64,000 bases of DNA, taken from NCBI RefSeq assembly GCF_900114835.1, contig NZ_FOUJ01000007.1, positions 62,001 to 126,000 on the forward strand. The letters run 5' to 3'. This DNA comes from Methanolobus profundi (GTDB lineage Archaea > Halobacteriota > Methanosarcinia > Methanosarcinales > Methanosarcinaceae). Below, piece after piece: positions 30,210 to 38,680 of this stretch. The notes beneath the pieces are model-generated. The model made no database searches. It was not told where the DNA came from and saw only the letters and a list, made by a program, of their open reading frames with translations. Every line of letters starts with the position of its first letter. The first letter of the stretch is position 1. Made by a program: the position numbers and the translations under genes.

Positions 30210-30391
30210 TGTCTGGTCCGAAGTATGCCGTTAAAGATCATATAAGACCCGACAGACAAACTCCTTTATGTCTCTCTCATAAGTATGCAGGAAGGCGCAG
30301 ATTGTCCAGTACAAGGCTCCCATGGGCTCGGACAATTGCTTCTGTCAGACCTATAAGACAAAAGGTAAAGCTCATCTGCGGGGTGCTCTAA
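30209..30391 (+). CDS. Small basic hypothetical protein
   Basis: A 60-residue, strongly basic protein (MSGPKYAVKDHIRPDRQ..., later KYAGRRRLSSTRL). The frame is open further upstream, but ATG 30209 overlaps the previous stop (CTGATG) and is the natural start in this coupled gene chain. Charge suggests nucleic-acid contact. No family recognised. Confidence 0.5.
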   Translation: MSGPKYAVKDHIRPDRQTPLCLSHKYAGRRRLSSTRLPWARTIASVRPIRQKVKLICGVL

Positions 30392-30622
30392 ATGCCCAGA
30401 GCATCAATTATCACTGTAGATGATAAAGGAGCACGTGTCTGCAGGGAAGTTGCTAGTGCATCTTATGATGATGGCGGTTTTCTATACATTCATGGCAAAC
30501 AGGCTTATGAGATTGATGAAATCATCAATATGAGAAGTCCTGCTTTTTGTTCTGTTCGTTTCCTTCATGATAGTATAGAGAAGTCCCTGGATAAGATTCC
30601 GTCTGGAGTTGTCCTGGCATGA
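30392..30622 (+). CDS. Small hypothetical protein
   Basis: A 76-residue protein starting MPRASIITVDDKGARVC directly after the previous stop (TAAATG). It looks like a small alpha/beta fold with alternating strands. Its stop overlaps the next start (ATGA). No family recognised. Confidence 0.55.
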   Translation: MPRASIITVDDKGARVCREVASASYDDGGFLYIHGKQAYEIDEIINMRSPAFCSVRFLHDSIEKSLDKIPSGVVLA

Positions 30623-30849
30623 CCGGACAACTTAACGGCTCAAAGCCCTCCTCATCCTTGTGTAGAAAGGTTGAATCCGCTGTTCGTGTATGTCCTAGAA
30701 AAACCTTGACTCGTCCTACCCCATTTGGTCCTATGGTTAGGAGTAACCTTCCAATGAGAGTACATCGCAGACCTGGCAGGATGTTCCGGATAGCAAAGAT
30801 ATGGAGGCGTGAGATTAACCTTCCCAATCAGCCAAACCTTAGGTGTTGA
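30619..30849 (+). CDS. Small very basic hypothetical protein
   Basis: A 76-residue Arg-rich protein (MTGQLNGSKPSSSLCRK..., RVHRRPGRMFRIAKIWRRE). Start overlaps the previous stop by four bases. The charge suggests DNA or RNA binding. No family recognised. Confidence 0.5.
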   Translation: MTGQLNGSKPSSSLCRKVESAVRVCPRKTLTRPTPFGPMVRSNLPMRVHRRPGRMFRIAKIWRREINLPNQPNLRC

Positions 30850-30853
30850 TAGC

Positions 30854-31135
30854 TTGAAATTCACGATATCATCCGGACCTTTTAATGTTCCTCTTGTTAA
30901 TCACGTAATCATTGTCTATGGTGAATCTCCTGCAGAGGTCAGTTGGAATTGGGAACTTCTCAGGAGCCAGCTGTATACTGCATTTCCTACTCTTCAAAAA
31001 TGTAAAGCCTATGCAATGGCTCCTGAATTTGACAATGGGTCAAGTATGTACCTAGAGAACATTCTGGTCTTTATTGAATGTGGTGAGGATACCCTCAAGA
31101 ACATCTGTGATGAGCTCGGAGGCAAGTACATATGA
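30854..31135 (+). CDS. Hypothetical protein with TTG start
   Basis: A 93-residue protein reading MKFTISSGPFNVPLVNH from TTG 30854, with GGTG upstream overlapping the previous stop region. The open frame extends to 30809, but the earlier part overlaps the previous gene. Compact alpha/beta look with VIIVYGESPAEVS and ILVFIECGEDTLK. No family recognised. Confidence 0.5.
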   Translation: MKFTISSGPFNVPLVNHVIIVYGESPAEVSWNWELLRSQLYTAFPTLQKCKAYAMAPEFDNGSSMYLENILVFIECGEDTLKNICDELGGKYI

Positions 31136-31221
31136 GCTGTTTCAAGAACGTTATTTTTGATGATGTCCAGAAGGATTTCCTTGATTTCTTCTGGATTTGC
31201 TCAACTGATGTAGGAGTGTGA
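31132..31221 (+). CDS. Very short hypothetical peptide
   Basis: A 29-residue peptide (MSCFKNVIFDDVQKDFLDFF...) whose ATG overlaps the previous stop by four bases, like the rest of the chain. Aromatic and acidic. Evidence is only its coupling, so it may be a chance frame. Confidence 0.3.
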   Translation: MSCFKNVIFDDVQKDFLDFFWICSTDVGV

Positions 31222-31242
31222 TTTTCGAGAATCAAATACTAA

Positions 31243-31368
31243 TACGTACCCATACGTACGCCAAAAATCCCCGGGCCCCTACTCCGTATCGCTATGCTGC
31301 GGTTTAGCCTAAGAGGTAACTGAGCCGAGGCTCTGTTGCCTTGGCATACGTACGTACCCATACGTACG
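31243..31368. repeat. Pair of 18-bp TACGTA repeats flanking a GC-rich spacer
   Basis: TACGTACCCATACGTACG occurs at 31243-31260 and again at 31351-31368, 108 bp apart; the second is extended by further TACGTA units. Each has near-dyad TACGTA blocks. The spacer is unusually GC-rich (CCCCGGGCCCC) and has a GAGCCGAGGCTC hairpin at 31322-31333. The ribbon-helix-helix gene starts 70 bp later. This looks like an operator or a replication/partition site with iterons. Confidence 0.65.
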
Positions 31369-31439
31369 TATGCGGCTCTCGGTTTTTGATGGGTATTATA
31401 CAATTTGAAACTCGACCAGAAATGCAGGAGGATGTTTAC

Positions 31440-31904
31440 ATGCAAATGAAAGTAACAACTTCTATTGATCCGTATCTTAAGGCCTCATTTGAGGCTACTA
31501 AATCTGTTCACAAAAAATCATTCTCGGAGGTTTTAGAGGATGGTATCAGACAAATTCTGGACGAAGTCTCTCCTCTGGAAGCTGTCAAGCTTACGATTTC
31601 ACAAAGAGAGCAGGAACTGTCTGAGTTCAGATTAAAGCTCGCTGAACTGGAGGTTCTAGAGAAGCAAAGGAAGGCCAGTAAGAAAGAGGAAACAGAGGCA
31701 AATCCCGAGATGGAGGGATACTTGGAAGACTTCCGGAGCAAGAAGTTTTCAGAACATATTGATTCAGCTGTTAAAATGCTGAAAAGTGGTACTCAACCTA
31801 ACTGGAAGCATATGGCTCCTATGTATCAATTTTCAAATGAAAGGGAGTTTAAGAAATGGTTTTTCAAAAAGATGAATCATGAGGGTATTTTGTGTAATTA
31901 TTAG
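31440..31904 (+). CDS. Ribbon-helix-helix DNA-binding protein with coiled coil
   Basis: A 154-residue protein. The N-terminus MKVTTSIDPYLKASFEATK...KSFSEVLEDGIRQIL is a ribbon-helix-helix pattern, followed by a charged coiled coil (~residues 55-100) and a basic/aromatic tail. AGGAGG lies eight bases before ATG 31440, so the longer frame from 31341 is not used; that part is the TACGTA repeat region, which is likely its operator. It probably autoregulates or acts in replication/partition of the element. Confidence 0.72.
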   Translation: MQMKVTTSIDPYLKASFEATKSVHKKSFSEVLEDGIRQILDEVSPLEAVKLTISQREQELSEFRLKLAELEVLEKQRKASKKEETEANPEMEGYLEDFRSKKFSEHIDSAVKMLKSGTQPNWKHMAPMYQFSNEREFKKWFFKKMNHEGILCNY

Positions 31905-32128
31905 TATGTTTAATATGGTCGGATTAACTTTATTGAACTTATATAATGCTATTTTTAAAATCAACAACAAAAAACCATTTATTATTTTTTTTAAATCATT
32001 AACATATGAATCATATTGTATATTTTGTAGCGTGATTATTTCAGATACTTATTTATACGGTAGGTTTAGATTTAATGCATATCGGATTTTTGAGTTTATA
32101 TCTTCAATTTTAGGCAGGAAGCTACATA

Positions 32129-33403
32129 ATGTCAGATGAATTAAAACAAATATTTATGGCTTTTAGGCCAGAACAAGCTTTAAAAGATGAATATTTGAAA
32201 AGGTATTACGTAGGAATAAATGAAAACGAGAAGAGAATTGCAAAACTAAAAACAATTCTTGATCTTGGTTTAAATGAACCTATGAAACTGCTATTTATGG
32301 GGCACAGGGGATCAGGAAAAACAACTGCTTTAAATAGATTAGTTTCAGATTTGGACGGCACTTATTTAGTAATTTTTTATGATGTAATTGATTTATTAGA
32401 TCCAAATGATGTTAATTATACAGATGTATTATTCTCAACACTCGCAAAACTGATAGAGGCTGCAGAAAAAGAAAATGTCACATTGAGTTCTGGATTAAAA
32501 AACAGAATTGAAAAATGGGGCAGTAGTATTGTAAAAATAGAAACTGAATCTGAAGCAGCTTCAGTTTGGGTTGGTGCAGGTATTTCCACTGTATTGCTTA
32601 ATCTATTTGCAAGGATGAAAAGTGAAAGTGAAACTCGATATGAAATTCGAAAAAATATTACACCTAAAATCTCCGAATTAATTAATATAATAAATGACAC
32701 TATTATTGAGATTGAATCTAAATGTAAGCCTATACTGGTTGTAATTGATAATCTTGAAAAAACAGAGCAATCTAATGCAATGGATATTTTTGTAAATCAT
32801 AGTACTCAGATTACTCAACCGATTTGCAAAATAATATTTACTTTTCCAATTGGGCTGCGAAGCTGTGATCAATTCAGTCAAATACGAAGCAGTTTTGACT
32901 ATGACATAATGTATCCTAACATAAAAATACGTGGCAGAGGTCAAGATATAAAGGAAGATGAGCATTTCTCAGAAGATGTTTTATCTAATCGCAATTTCAT
33001 GAGAAATATATTTGAGCTTCGTGGAAATTTAGAATTGATTGACCCTAAAGCACTTGACTATATTATTGATATAAGTGGTGGCGTACTTAGGGAATATATT
33101 AGGATAATTCGTGATGCTTCTTTGAATTCAATTTCATCAGGCAAAGATATTATAGATTTAATAAGTGTTGAGGAAGTTGTTAACGACTTAAAAAATACAT
33201 ATAGGTCTCAGTTAGACGATGAAGATTACGAAACCATCTTGGATATTATTAAGGATCAAAGATTAAAAAGAGATAGCAAGTTAGTTCGCCTTCTTCATAA
33301 TTTAAGTGTTTTAGAATATGCCAATGGAGAAAATTGGTGTGATGCGAATCCTGTTGTGCGATTAATTTTGAAAGAACAATCATTGCTGGGCGAAGATGGA
33401 TAA
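32129..33403 (+). CDS. P-loop ATPase, first gene of a two-gene cargo pair
   Basis: A 424-residue AAA/STAND-like ATPase. Walker A is GHRGSGKTT around residues 58-66 and Walker B is PILVVIDNLEK around residue 200. A short Ala/Gly/Leu-rich hydrophobic helix (VWVGAGISTVLLNLFA) between them is unusual and could contact a membrane. The C-terminal part looks like a winged-helix arm (LEYANGENWCDANPVVR). It overlaps the TPR gene by eight bases. The region is much richer in A+T than its neighbours, indicating recent gain. Function inferred: signalling or defence ATPase working with the TPR protein; the family could also be a regulatory ATPase without a defence role. Confidence 0.75.
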   Translation: MSDELKQIFMAFRPEQALKDEYLKRYYVGINENEKRIAKLKTILDLGLNEPMKLLFMGHRGSGKTTALNRLVSDLDGTYLVIFYDVIDLLDPNDVNYTDVLFSTLAKLIEAAEKENVTLSSGLKNRIEKWGSSIVKIETESEAASVWVGAGISTVLLNLFARMKSESETRYEIRKNITPKISELINIINDTIIEIESKCKPILVVIDNLEKTEQSNAMDIFVNHSTQITQPICKIIFTFPIGLRSCDQFSQIRSSFDYDIMYPNIKIRGRGQDIKEDEHFSEDVLSNRNFMRNIFELRGNLELIDPKALDYIIDISGGVLREYIRIIRDASLNSISSGKDIIDLISVEEVVNDLKNTYRSQLDDEDYETILDIIKDQRLKRDSKLVRLLHNLSVLEYANGENWCDANPVVRLILKEQSLLGEDG

Positions 33404-34943
33404 TCTTATTGAATTATCAATTGATCATTTTGCAAAAATTGACAAAATGATTTCTTATTTGGAAATCTCAGAAGGGTTTTCTTTATCCTTTTTAATTTGT
33501 AATGAGCCCATATTATGTGATGCTGTAATTAGTGAAGTTGAAGATAAATTAAGTTTGAACATTAGTCTTTATGGCATACATCTTGATTCACAACATCTCG
33601 ATTTATTGGATATGATAAAAAAAGCTCAACAATCTAAGGAATATCAAGATAATATCCAAAAAAAAATCAAGACCGTATTCTTTGTCACCGGTTTCGATGA
33701 AGCAGTCGAATGCAAAACTGATGAGGGCTTGTCAAAAGTTCTTCTGACAATAAATATTATGCGTGAAAAGTTTCTTGAAATACAGAACACGATATTAATA
33801 AGATTAAATGTAGGTTCTTTTTCCCAGTTGCTAAATGAAGCTCCTGATTTTTATTCGTGGCGCACTTCAATATTTGAGTTCAAGTTACATACAGATGAGG
33901 ATTATACAGAACTTATTAATATTGAGGATATAAAGACAGGCCATTTTAGTATATTTGACAACCATACACTCTCTCAATTATTTGAATCATATAATGGTTT
34001 GATTGAAGCCGATACCACTCTTGAATCAGAATCTCCTCATAAAATTGCTTATTGGTATCAGAACCTTGGTATGATTGAATCATTGAGGGGATATGATGAG
34101 AAAGCTATTGAATATTTTACGAAAGCACTTTCGATTTATAACTCCCTAGATGAGCAAAACGAAAAAATTAATATTATACCGTTTTTAATGTTAGCTTATC
34201 ATCGGCGGAATCAATATGATAAAGAATTAGATATTTCAGAAGAACTTATGTCTATCTTTAATCAAAATGATGATATGGATGGTAAGGCTGCTCTTCTAAG
34301 GTTGCTTGCTAATGTTTATTCGGCTACTGGGGACTCTGAAAAAAGAGATCAATCTTTAAAGGAATCTCTAGAATTGATGCTGAAAGTTAATTCTGAAAAC
34401 TCAGATAATATTGACAGAATAAGGGATATTGGATCTGTTTATTCTGAGTTAAAAAATTATAATGAAGCCCTCAAATATTATAATAAATCATTATCATTAG
34501 TACAAAAAAAAGGCGACTATTTCTCTGAAAAGGACATTTTATCAGATATAGGATCCCTTTATAGAGTAAAAGGTGACCTTTCCAAGGCACTTGATTACTA
34601 CAAAAAAGCGGTTTATAATCATTCTGATCTATCTTTCCGTGAGAATGCCATTGTATTTGACAGAATTGGTGACATATATAAAGAGCTAGGTTATATGGAT
34701 AAAGCAATAGATTCATTCAAAAAAGCTTTATCTCTACATATTTCATATGGTGATGGTATAGGTCAAATTTCGTCGATGATTTCTCTTGGGCATACTTATT
34801 TTTCCATAGGGAAATATGATGAATCACTCTCATATTATGCCGGTGCTCTTGAATTATCTAAAGATATAGATTCGCCTCAATTTGTTGATTTCTGTAGTAG
34901 GCAGGTTTCTAAGATAAAGAGGCATATGGAAAATTCAAATTGA
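33396..34943 (+). CDS. TPR protein with degenerate ATPase-like N-terminal domain
   Basis: A 515-residue protein. Residues ~1-185 resemble a P-loop NTPase core without a Walker A motif (FLICNEPILCDAVIS stands where it would be; KTVFFVTGFDEAVE resembles Walker B), so it may be an inactive ATPase partner. From about residue 215 to 500 there are six or seven tetratricopeptide repeats (for example GDLSKALDYYKKA, GYMDKAIDSFKKA). It is translated with the upstream ATPase. Together they look like a sensor (TPR) and switch (ATPase) unit; target is unknown. Confidence 0.78.
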   Translation: MDNLIELSIDHFAKIDKMISYLEISEGFSLSFLICNEPILCDAVISEVEDKLSLNISLYGIHLDSQHLDLLDMIKKAQQSKEYQDNIQKKIKTVFFVTGFDEAVECKTDEGLSKVLLTINIMREKFLEIQNTILIRLNVGSFSQLLNEAPDFYSWRTSIFEFKLHTDEDYTELINIEDIKTGHFSIFDNHTLSQLFESYNGLIEADTTLESESPHKIAYWYQNLGMIESLRGYDEKAIEYFTKALSIYNSLDEQNEKINIIPFLMLAYHRRNQYDKELDISEELMSIFNQNDDMDGKAALLRLLANVYSATGDSEKRDQSLKESLELMLKVNSENSDNIDRIRDIGSVYSELKNYNEALKYYNKSLSLVQKKGDYFSEKDILSDIGSLYRVKGDLSKALDYYKKAVYNHSDLSFRENAIVFDRIGDIYKELGYMDKAIDSFKKALSLHISYGDGIGQISSMISLGHTYFSIGKYDESLSYYAGALELSKDIDSPQFVDFCSRQVSKIKRHMENSN

Positions 34944-35019
34944 AAATAGATTTTAATTGATATTGTTGATAGCGCAAATTTTAGTTGTGTGCTTTATGCA
35001 GGATTTATTATAGTAATAA

Positions 35020-35586
35020 TTAATTCCACCCTGCCAACCTTCTCCTAATCTCAACCTTTTCCCCATCCGTGAAAGGCAGGCCTTGGTAATGCATCATTGA
35101 AGTCAAACTATCATGTCCCTGGCGAAGACAAATTACATTAAGAGGCATATCTGCGGTAATCATCCAGGACTCTATACTTTTCCTGGTGGTCTTACTACTC
35201 ATTCCCAATGGGTCCAGCCCTGCTCTTTTAGTCCATCTCAAAAGGTTCTCGTTCCAGGCAGATCTTGAAGGTGGCTTTTTGTTCCTGAAGAAATAGTCCA
35301 GGACATTTTCCAGCTGTGCAGGAATGGGATGCACATATCTCTCAAGTTGCTTCCTTTTGGCCTTTTTCTGGGCTTCCTCCGGAAGGTGTATTGTCCTTCT
35401 GACTTTCCACCACCATTCCGGATGAGAGTGTAACCTCTGGACCTCTACGTATCTCATTCCAGACCAGAAACAGACATCAAAGATAGTTTTAAGATATATC
35501 TGAGGGATACTATCCCTTAACTGATCGATCTCGTAAGGTCCCAGGACTCTTACACCATTGACCAGGACAGGCTCAGTTTTTAACAT
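35020..35586 (-). CDS. Compact tyrosine recombinase (second integrase)
   Basis: A 188-residue protein that consists only of a catalytic domain: GMRYVEVQRL carries the first Arg, KTTRKS the central basic/Arg motif with the usual His replaced, and GHDSLTSMMHYQG the His and the nucleophilic Tyr. Full integrases are about 300 residues, so the core-binding domain is missing. Small catalytic-only recombinases exist in archaeal plasmids and viruses. It may be active in trans or be a remnant of a second element that merged with this one. It ends convergently to the TPR gene. Confidence 0.8.
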   Translation of the reverse strand: MLKTEPVLVNGVRVLGPYEIDQLRDSIPQIYLKTIFDVCFWSGMRYVEVQRLHSHPEWWWKVRRTIHLPEEAQKKAKRKQLERYVHPIPAQLENVLDYFFRNKKPPSRSAWNENLLRWTKRAGLDPLGMSSKTTRKSIESWMITADMPLNVICLRQGHDSLTSMMHYQGLPFTDGEKVEIRRRLAGWN

Positions 35587-35654
35587 GTTCTTTTGATATT
35601 ACGACAAGATTTTGTTATGTTTTCTGGTCGGTTATCTGGGAATATCCTTGGGTT

Positions 35655-35734
35655 CTGCAGGAGAAACTTGTCGTTATAGGGTAAAATGACAGGGTAGTTT
35701 ACTATACAAATGAAGAGATTTGCATGTATACTAT
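35655..35734. repeat. Imperfect copy of the toxin/antitoxin flanks (possible empty site)
   Basis: 35655-35692 (CTGCAGGAGAAACTTGTCGT...) closely resembles 39857-39893 just beyond the RelE stop codon, and GCATGTATACTAT at 35722-35734 equals the antitoxin promoter box at 40422-40434. So the two flanks of the toxin/antitoxin unit occur here 30 bp apart with no toxin genes between them. It reads like a site from which such a unit was lost. Confidence 0.5.
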
Positions 35735-35762
35735 AAAATAGCAGCTCAAATAGAGCAAACAA

Positions 35763-36081
35763 TAACTGAGGGCTTAGAATTTATCATTTCTTTGTATACG
35801 GAGATAGTTTTCAAATACACTTGTTCTAACTCTATCGACTAATATATGTTGTATGTCACATTATGTGTATTATCAGTTTACTTAATGGCCATAATTGTTA
35901 TATACAGTAATCTGAAACATGACATGTTCACATTAGTAAAATGTGGAGTGGGGTCCAATGTAAACTTACAGAGTCGGATTGAACCCCGAAACGCCCTAAG
36001 GCAAGGTTATGGTTGGTTTTGATATGGTTTAAAGCTTGCCTAATCTTGCCTCAGGAGTAAGTCAAAAGAGGTAAATAAAGA
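35763..36081 (+). promoter_or_regulatory. Promoter and structured leader of the protease gene
   Basis: TTATATAC at 35897-35904 is a likely TATA box, giving a leader of about 155 bases. The leader contains a 10-position hairpin with one mismatch (35950-35959 with 35978-35987), then AGGCAAG at 35999-36005 which can pair with either of two identical CTTGCCT copies at 36035-36041 and 36045-36051. Mutually exclusive pairings next to the ribosome site AGAGG (36067-36071) suggest a regulatory switch. No known riboswitch consensus was recognised. Confidence 0.4.
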
Positions 36082-37170
36082 ATGAAAAGAACATTTTCAA
36101 TATTCTTGAGTATGCTTATCGTATTAATCATGCTTGTGGGATATGCAGGAGCTGAATCAACGGATTCAACTCAAGACGAACTGATTGAGGATGAGTACTA
36201 TTTCCCGGACTATGGGACAAATACATTTGAAACACTAAAATTAGAATCAAATGTAGTAGAAACTCGTGGGAATGTACCTGAAATTAAAGAGGATAAAGAA
36301 AAAATAGAGTGGTTGAATACGATAAAGAGCTGTATTCACGGTTCTGAAAGTGAGCTTCACCCTTATATGAAGGAATATGGAGGTCCTCTGGTTGGTTTTG
36401 GAACTAATTATGGAGGTTATCTATTTATAGAATTTGACCCCGAATTAAACAAAACTATAGATACCGATACTATTGAAAAATTCTATGATATCATCAATTC
36501 ACATGCTAATAAGGAAGGAATATCGGATATTCCAGTTGTCTTTAGGATAGGAGAAAAAGAAGTTCTTGAATCTCGTTCATCTTATTGGAGACCTATAATT
36601 GGTGGAATTAAAATAACAGATTTGCTAACAGTTGATTCAACAATATGCTTCACAGCAGTTGATGATGATGGAAATGAAGGTTTTGTAATGGCAGGTCATG
36701 CTGCTGTTGATGCTGAAAATTATGGGGGTAATATCTTCCAAGCAGGAGGTCTAGTTGGGGATGTCACTCTCATAGGAGGATACTTTTCAGATTCTGCTTG
36801 GGTAGAATATAGCAATGTAGATCCAGAAGTTTACTATGATGATACAAATGACGTAAGAGAAGTACATGATTACTATGACCCTTCTTTAGGTAATAAAGTC
36901 TATAAATCAGGTGAAGAAACCGGTCTTACATATGGATATGTTACCGATGATTATGATGATAAATACAGTAGTTATTTTGGGACCTTACATGATCAGTTCC
37001 TTGCTAGCTATGATTCTGACTCAGGAGACAGCGGAGGGACAATCTTCAAAAAATATGGAAGTGAGATTGATATAGTCGGTATACATGTCGGACGTTACGG
37101 ATCTAATGCTGAATTCTCACCAGTAAGTGGAATTATTGCTGATTTAGATGTTGAACCTATAATTGCCTGA
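36082..37170 (+). CDS. Secreted trypsin-like serine protease with prodomain
   Basis: A 362-residue protein: signal peptide (residues 1-24, ending GYAGA), prodomain (~61-158, RGNVPEIKED... to [11 protein letters not shown]), then a chymotrypsin-fold catalytic domain. The triad is readable as His206 in MAGHAAV, Asp237 in SDSAWV, and Ser317 in SGDSGGTIF. It should be exported and activated by removal of the prodomain. The next gene encodes two copies of the same prodomain, which points to a protease/inhibitor or protease/chaperone pair. It is cargo within the element, AT-rich with many acidic residues. Confidence 0.85.
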   Translation: MKRTFSIFLSMLIVLIMLVGYAGAESTDSTQDELIEDEYYFPDYGTNTFETLKLESNVVETRGNVPEIKEDKEKIEWLNTIKSCIHGSESELHPYMKEYGGPLVGFGTNYGGYLFIEFDPELNKTIDTDTIEKFYDIINSHANKEGISDIPVVFRIGEKEVLESRSSYWRPIIGGIKITDLLTVDSTICFTAVDDDGNEGFVMAGHAAVDAENYGGNIFQAGGLVGDVTLIGGYFSDSAWVEYSNVDPEVYYDDTNDVREVHDYYDPSLGNKVYKSGEETGLTYGYVTDDYDDKYSSYFGTLHDQFLASYDSDSGDSGGTIFKKYGSEIDIVGIHVGRYGSNAEFSPVSGIIADLDVEPIIA

Positions 37171-37281
37171 TGCATAAACAATAAGTAACTTTTTAAGCCA
37201 AATTATCATAGTATAATTTGGTATTTTTTTAGAAATATTTGATATTTTTATTAGTTGATGATTTTGTGAGGATACGATAAA

Positions 37282-38127
37282 ATGGTTAAAAAGTACATAA
37301 TTAGGGATGTCATGGTTATTATTTTAGCAATCTTATTATCCTCTGGCTATGCAAGCACAGCAACCAATACGTTAGAGGAATATACAGATGACATTCATTT
37401 TATAGCCAGCAGAGGAAACTTACCTGATACTGTAGATCAGGAATGGAAAATTGTAATTCAAGATTGTTGGCTAAATATCACTTCTCCCTCATACGACAAC
37501 TTTGACGAGTCCATAAAAAGTATTGGAAACAGAAATGGAGTATTAACAGTATATCTTAAATCTGCATATAAGAAAGAAATCAATGATTCACAAATCGATG
37601 AAATTTATCAGAAAATAGAATCATATTGTGAAGAGAATAGTGATATCAGTAATGTACCGGTAGTTTTTATGTGGGCAGAAGATGAAGAAGATTTGACGTT
37701 TGAATACAATCCAAATGCATTTGAAAGCATAAAAAAAGATTCGGATTATATAGCATCTCGTGGAACAGTGCCTGTATTCGAAGATGAAAAAGAATGGATG
37801 AAATGGTCTGATGCTGTTTTTGAAGCACGGCATATTAATGAATTAGATCAATATTATGCATCACAGGGAGGGCCTCTACTATCATATGGTTTTAAGAAAT
37901 ATAGTGGATACATTGAAGTAGGAGTCAATAAAAATACTCCTGAAAAAATAACTGATTCTTCAATAGATGAAGTATATCAAATAATTGCAGAACATTATGA
38001 AAAAGAAGGTATTAGTGATATTCCAGTAGTTTTCATGCTGTATTACCCTCCTACTGAGGAAAGTACTGGTTTCACGTCAGTAATGCTCATTTTATGCATA
38101 TTGATATTAATCAGAATTAGAAGGTAA
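37282..38127 (+). CDS. Membrane-anchored protein of two protease-prodomain copies
   Basis: A 281-residue protein with an N-terminal signal helix (~residues 8-24), two homologous domains (44-132 and 160-255), and a C-terminal membrane helix ending in RIRR (264-281). Both domains align with the prodomain of the preceding protease: each begins SRG(N/T)(L/V)P and ends with (S)(D)I(S)(D/N)(I/V)PVVF; copy two shares [11 protein letters not shown] exactly. No catalytic domain is present. Prodomains of such proteases commonly bind and inhibit the mature enzyme, so this is probably a cell-bound inhibitor or immunity protein. The function is inference, the homology is direct. Confidence 0.8.
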   Translation: MVKKYIIRDVMVIILAILLSSGYASTATNTLEEYTDDIHFIASRGNLPDTVDQEWKIVIQDCWLNITSPSYDNFDESIKSIGNRNGVLTVYLKSAYKKEINDSQIDEIYQKIESYCEENSDISNVPVVFMWAEDEEDLTFEYNPNAFESIKKDSDYIASRGTVPVFEDEKEWMKWSDAVFEARHINELDQYYASQGGPLLSYGFKKYSGYIEVGVNKNTPEKITDSSIDEVYQIIAEHYEKEGISDIPVVFMLYYPPTEESTGFTSVMLILCILILIRIRR

Positions 38128-38150
38128 GCTCAATCGATAATTGAAAAAGA

Positions 38151-38280
38151 AAATGTAGTTGTTAAAACCAGCCTTGGAACCCCTTGCAACAATTCCGCCT
38201 GGGAATGGTGTGATAGTGCCTTCGATCTCCTTGATAGCATCTACTGCAACTTCTGCTGCAGTGAGTGCGGTCATCTGGTA
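38151..38280 (-). pseudogene. ftr: Fragment resembling formylmethanofuran formyltransferase
   Basis: The minus strand reads [17 protein letters not shown] followed by [15 protein letters not shown] and FNNYIF, then a stop-rich AT tract. This strongly recalls the C-terminal part of Ftr, a core methanogenesis enzyme that moves the formyl group from methanofuran to tetrahydromethanopterin. Only about 43 codons remain, GC-rich in an AT-rich gap, with no start or full domain. It appears to be host DNA captured by the element. The rest of 38128-38680 has no gene that I can support; AT-rich promoter-like tracts lie near 38540-38590. Confidence 0.6.
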
Positions 38281-38680
38281 CTCGATTCTATTTTTCTAGT
38301 TTCAATAATTTATTAAAATTGAATAAACACTTGAACCATTAGTTTTATGGATATTTAGTAATTTATTTTTGAAAAAAAGTGATTCTAAAAAAGAATCGTT
38401 AAAATCAACAATATTGATAAAATTACATTGTTTACTTGTTAAATTTAGCCAGTTTAAAGAATGCTAGTACATTTTAATGTAGAAAACAGAATTGTATTGA
38501 TAAATTACTTTACTTCTGTTGAAAAACACACAGTATACTTTTTTGTACATGTATATAATACGATATGGAAGTGTGCACTAATATATTAATGATGATTATG
38601 AATTCGAAGATTACGGAAATGTTAATTCTTGCCGTATATTCGGAAGTTCTAGTTACTGCTTAAACTAAGGAGAAATAATT

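Noticed and set aside
31243-31368. TACGTA repeats as a CRISPR remnant
   Set aside because: Only two copies, partly palindromic, with no spacer series and no cas gene in the window.
31879-32139. Open frame of 86 codons between the RHH and ATPase genes
   Set aside because: Extremely AT-rich with hydrophobic text, overlaps the RHH gene end and has no ribosome site; it is most likely the promoter region of the ATPase gene.
35580-35762. 60-codon minus frame before the compact integrase
   Set aside because: No ribosome site, atypical composition, and it overlaps the repeat that matches the toxin/antitoxin flanks.
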